From Ehretia macrophylla (taxonomy: Eukaryota; Streptophyta; Magnoliopsida; Boraginales; Ehretiaceae): a stretch of DNA of 64,000 nt. Shown one piece after another: positions 60,834-64,000 of the stretch. A model generated the notes under the pieces. The model ran no database searches. It was not told the DNA's origin and saw only the letters and a list, made by a program, of their open reading frames with translations. The stretch spans positions 56,677,747 to 56,741,746 of the forward strand of contig CM075765.1 in the NCBI GenBank assembly GCA_037974665.1, written 5' to 3'. Numbering within the stretch: the first letter of the stretch is position 1; the number at the start of each line of letters is the position of its first letter. The translations under genes were made by a program, and so were the position numbers.

Positions 60834-63586
60834 TTGATTAGCTGTCAGCCGGGGTATCCTCGGAATGTGGGTAGTGGTCTAAGCATGCAAGTATGTATTA
60901 AGTGAAAGAAAAGTGAAACATATGTTAATATGTTTATGTGATTAATTTACTTATGTGTCTAATTTTCTATGTGACCAGTATGCCTTGTGTGTTAAGTGAA
61001 CTAATGTGGTCAATATGTTTTATGTGATAACGTGTTATACGTACTCAATGTGTTGTAATTAATGTGCATTATGTGATTAATGTGTATTATGTGACAATTG
61101 TGTTTTATGTGATTTTGTGCCTTGTGTGAAGTTAGTTGTTTATGTGCTTTTAATTGTTTATAACTAGCTTATGTGAAACAACGTGCTTTAGGTGGTCAAT
61201 ATACTTTAAGTGACCAATGTGAGTTACGTGATCAACTTGTCTTATGTGAAGTTTGTTGCTTATGTGACTTTAATTGTTTATAACTTACTTCTGTGATATA
61301 ACTTGTTTATGTGATGTTGGCTTCTTATATGTTGAATTGTGTGTTATGTGATAATGTTGCATTGTATGATAATTGCGGATTACGTTGTACTTGTCTTTCA
61401 TATGATATAGTTGCATACATGTTTTAACTCGTGAGTGACCTTTTAATGTCTAGGGTGACTGCAAGAGTTTTCGGAAATAGTGGTAGGCCATGATTTTGAA
61501 TTATTATTATTCTAGAAGTTTATCAGTTAGATTTTAATTGTTATGTTTATGGATTTTAGTTTCGGCTTAGTGGATTGATCTTGATGTTCCTTTAGCGAGA
61601 ATGAAGTTGTTCGAAGAAATAGCAATGTATCTTGATGATTATAATTACTTTTGTTGCCATGTTTAACTTATTATTACTTGGAGATGAATCATAAGTTGAG
61701 GTTTTTATGAGGTTGTGATTAGACACTTTTGGAGTCTCAACTCAGATTATACTTTCTTGAGGTTATTTTAGAATGAATTTATTTGAGGAATTAGTGATGT
61801 ATATTTGTGAATGGAATGAAGTGTGGTATAACATGTGAATATTTCTACTATTTGGGATTGCTATATTATTAATGGATATTTTGGAGTTTTGATCTTTAAG
61901 CCTTGGAGACAATTGGAGTGATTCCTGACTAAAGTTACTTTATTCGAGGATGTAATTGTTGGGAGATAGAATTATTTGAGGAAATAAGAATGCATTTTGG
62001 TGACTGAACATTTACTTACCTACATCAAGCTTTTGAGTTCTAGGTGGTATGACTCTCTAAATTGTTGATTGGAGATTCTCTTGTGTTATAATGGGTTAAT
62101 ATGAATCTGTATTGTGTTATCAGATTTTGGAGTCTTCATTAGTTAATCTTGTTGGGTAATCGGTGAATTATCTTGTTTAGTGATTGGTCTGGTACGGAAT
62201 GTAAAATTTTGGAGTGATTTATCTTGTTTGGTGATTGTTATGACTCCTTAGGTTCTTTAGATCTCCTTAGTGTCTTGATTTGGAGGAAGATAGATTATAG
62301 GATTTGACTTGTTGGTGTTCAAATGTGTAGGTGGGACACCCTTCTTGTGCTTCATAATTCTATCAGTCTTATTATTATCTTTTACTCTATTCTCACTTAT
62401 TTGAGAGAGAGTTATACTTTTCTAGCATATCAATTGTTTCTTGAAAGTTTTGCTTATTGGATTAATGGATCCTATACTCATTTGACATTGTTTCCATTCT
62501 TAACATTCATATTTGCTTCTTATAGCAATGTCGCTTATTAGAGTTAAGGTTTGAGACTTCTATATTTCATTCTATATCTCTAGCCATTCGTTTCAATATT
62601 TCATTTCATCCTATTACTATTCATTTGAAAGTAATTTTTCTTTTGGTATACCATTTTACTTATTCGAATTTCACTTGCTTGATGTACTCCCTACCTAAGT
62701 ACATCATTGTCATTCTTGTTGATCCTTGTTAATCCTATTGTTTCATTATTAAATCTTGAGTCATTACTTTGCTTGTAATTGCTCATTCAATATACTCGGC
62801 ATTGTCCTTCTTATTAATACTTCTTTGGTTATTGCGTGCTGAGATACTCATTATCTTGACACTCATATTTTCTATTGAATTAATCATCTCTTATTTCTTA
62901 ATTTCATTTCGCCTCAAGTACAACTTACTTGTTGGTTCCTTGAACAATCATCGAGAATTGAAATATCTACTTGTTCAGGAATTTTTGTTCAACATACTCA
63001 GCACTGTTTTGACTCGTCATCATCCTTTGTTCGTACTTATTTAACTAAAAGGTGCTGAGACATTTCTTATGTTAGTTATCATGCTTTCTTATTAAACTAT
63101 TAGCCTCTTGATTCTCTAACTTGTTTGACATCTTGCACCCTTGATTGTTGGCTCAAATATGACTTTCCATATTCTTAATTCCTTGTAAATTTCATAAGAG
63201 CCATATTCTGACCAATGTCACTTTTGAGATATTTCCTTGATCAGTAATCATTCATGTTATCGTGATTGAGTTTTTAAACCCTCGGGGTGTTCATAGAGCT
63301 CTTTTGTGTAGTATGAGATGATTGATAATTAGTGGTGTCATGCTAGGACTTTGGAGTTGTGATTTCTTTCATATGCAATAAGATATTAGGTAGGAGAGAA
63401 TTATGAATTGAAGATTGTCTTGGAATTATGATCATCAACTTGCAGTCAACAGAGTTGGTTCTTTTGAGGTCTTTGATTAGGTGTCATCCTAAGAGATAAA
63501 TGAGAACTAAGAGAAGTATTATTAAGTGTAACGATTGAGGATTTAATTGTCTGTCAGTTCGAGAATTGCGCGGACGCAATTGTTTT
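60834..63586 (+). other. A-3 internal region, no gag-pol
   Basis: AT-rich DNA. The first part (about 60880-61440) is built of degenerate TTATGTGAT/AATGTG units. The middle and end are T-rich with chance hydrophobic frames (62323-62541, 62769-63044). No retroviral domain is visible. The last 430 nt are shared with A-2, so this internal region is a stable structure of a non-autonomous subfamily and not a one-off deletion. Confidence 0.7.
60890..61335 (+). repeat. Degenerate TTATGTGAT repeat array
   Basis: Many imperfect copies of TTATGTGAT(T)AATGTG occur. A longer unit, GTGAAGTTAGTTGTTTATGTGC...TTTATAACTAGCTTATGTG (about 61128-61176) recurs as GTGAAGTTTGTTGCTTATGTGA...TTTATAACTTACTTCTGTG (about 61247-61295). 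The A-1 leader carries the same words on its minus strand (15790-15890). Confidence 0.65.
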
Positions 63587-63599
63587 AAGGAGGGGAGAA
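63587..63599 (+). other. A-3 polypurine tract
   Basis: AAGGAGGGGAGAA, preceded by GTTTT and the hairpin AATTGCG-CGGA-CGCAATT (63564-63581), abutting TGTGAAACCCC. Confidence 0.88.
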
Positions 63600-64000
63600 T
63601 GTGAAACCCCATTTTTCTGCTTTAACTCGATTTACGTGTTTTATCTCGTTTTATGTGTATTTAACCTGTTTATGTGTTATATGACCTAGAATGTTATAAT
63701 TTTGATGTCAATACTCCTAATACTTGCTAAATGTGCATTCATTAAATTTTCATAAAAAACGGAGTCAGAAATTTTATCGTCGATTTTAAGTGAATAGTGT
63801 TTTCGAAACACGTCCGCTAAAATTTTGAAACTGGTCTTTCTAACCCTTCTAGACCTAGACCACGGACTTTAATAGACCTGTGTTTGATTAAAACGGTTTT
63901 TAAAATCGGCTTAAGAATTTATTAGGGATTTTACACCGACTTTTGCGAAAATCGAGTTTTAAGCCGACTCGGGTGAAACTGTTTGATTGTAAAACTTCTT
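63600..64000 (+). repeat. A-3 3' LTR, truncated by window end
   Basis: TGTGAAACCCCATTTTTCTGC on, matching 58380-58780 with about eight differences. The rest lies beyond the window. Confidence 0.92.

Larger units (their letters stand above)
58380..64000 (+). mobile_element. A-3: non-autonomous A-family element (cut by window end)
   Basis: 5' LTR (58380-60815), primer site, 2.75 kb internal DNA without gag-pol, polypurine tract and the first 401 bp of the 3' LTR. The two LTR starts differ at only about eight positions in 400, so the insertion is fairly recent. The left target copy should be TTTAG (58375-58379); the right copy is out of view. Confidence 0.9.

Noticed and set aside
62323-63044. 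Hydrophobic 72- and 91-codon frames in A-3 as genes
   Set aside because: T-rich non-coding interior of a non-autonomous element; no conserved features.
1-64000. The window as an intact mitochondrial genome
   Set aside because: nad7 carries many stops, the retroelements have nuclear-type target duplications and deep nesting, and mutation looks methylation-driven. A nuclear copy fits better.

Overview
The window looks like nuclear DNA of a flowering plant, probably a eudicot; the species cannot be fixed from the sequence. It is a large block of mitochondrial-type DNA, about 18.7 kb once insertions are removed, buried in a nest of long-LTR Ty3/gypsy chromovirus retrotransposons (Tekay-like: gag-pol with a C-terminal chromodomain and an initiator-Met tRNA primer site). 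No intact cellular gene was found. Every recognised gene is a decayed organelle copy or a retrotransposon remnant.

Mitochondrial-type block: positions 1-37, 2424-8525, 33078-36005 and 45294-54941 are pieces of one NUMT. It holds a trnS(UGA)-like pseudogene (4719-4806); all nad7 exons in order with group II introns 1, 2 and 4 (5325-35085, split by a 24.5-kb insertion inside intron 4); and, on the minus strand, an sdh3::cox1 chimera (about 47486-47850) followed by an unrecognised 137-codon reading frame. nad7 intron 3 is absent. Stop codons in exons 3-4 fall mostly where arginine CGA is expected, as methylation-driven decay in a nucleus would produce.

Retroelements are named here by LTR family: A (TGTGAAACCCC...GGGGCGTGACA), B (TGTGATAACCC...GGGGTGT(C/T)ACA), C (TGTAATACCCG...GGGGCGTGACA) and D (TGTGACGCCCG...GGGGTGTTACA). 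First nest: A-1 (8526-33077, minus, gag-pol decayed) sits in nad7 intron 4. A B-family solo LTR (B-1) sits in the A-1 5' LTR. C-1 (18543-30549, plus, nearly complete) sits in B-1. A D-family solo LTR (19891-22383) sits in the C-1 5' LTR. Second nest: B-2 (36006-45293, plus, non-autonomous, perfect AAGCC target duplication), with a minus-strand C solo LTR (42307-44589) in its 3' LTR. Third nest, running off the right edge: A-2 (from 54942, minus), interrupted by B-3 (57979), interrupted by A-3 (58380, plus, non-autonomous). An A-family solo LTR (38-2423) lies at the left edge.

How the parts relate: C-1 and A-1 carry the coding capacity (Gag, protease, RT, RNase H, integrase, chromodomain). B-2 and A-3 have LTRs, primer site and polypurine tract but no gag-pol, so they look like non-autonomous partners. 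Shared cis-elements recur across families: TTGAC clusters upstream of TATA-like sequence, a CCTACTTTGT motif ahead of a GC-rich island, and a 7-bp hairpin just before the polypurine tract.
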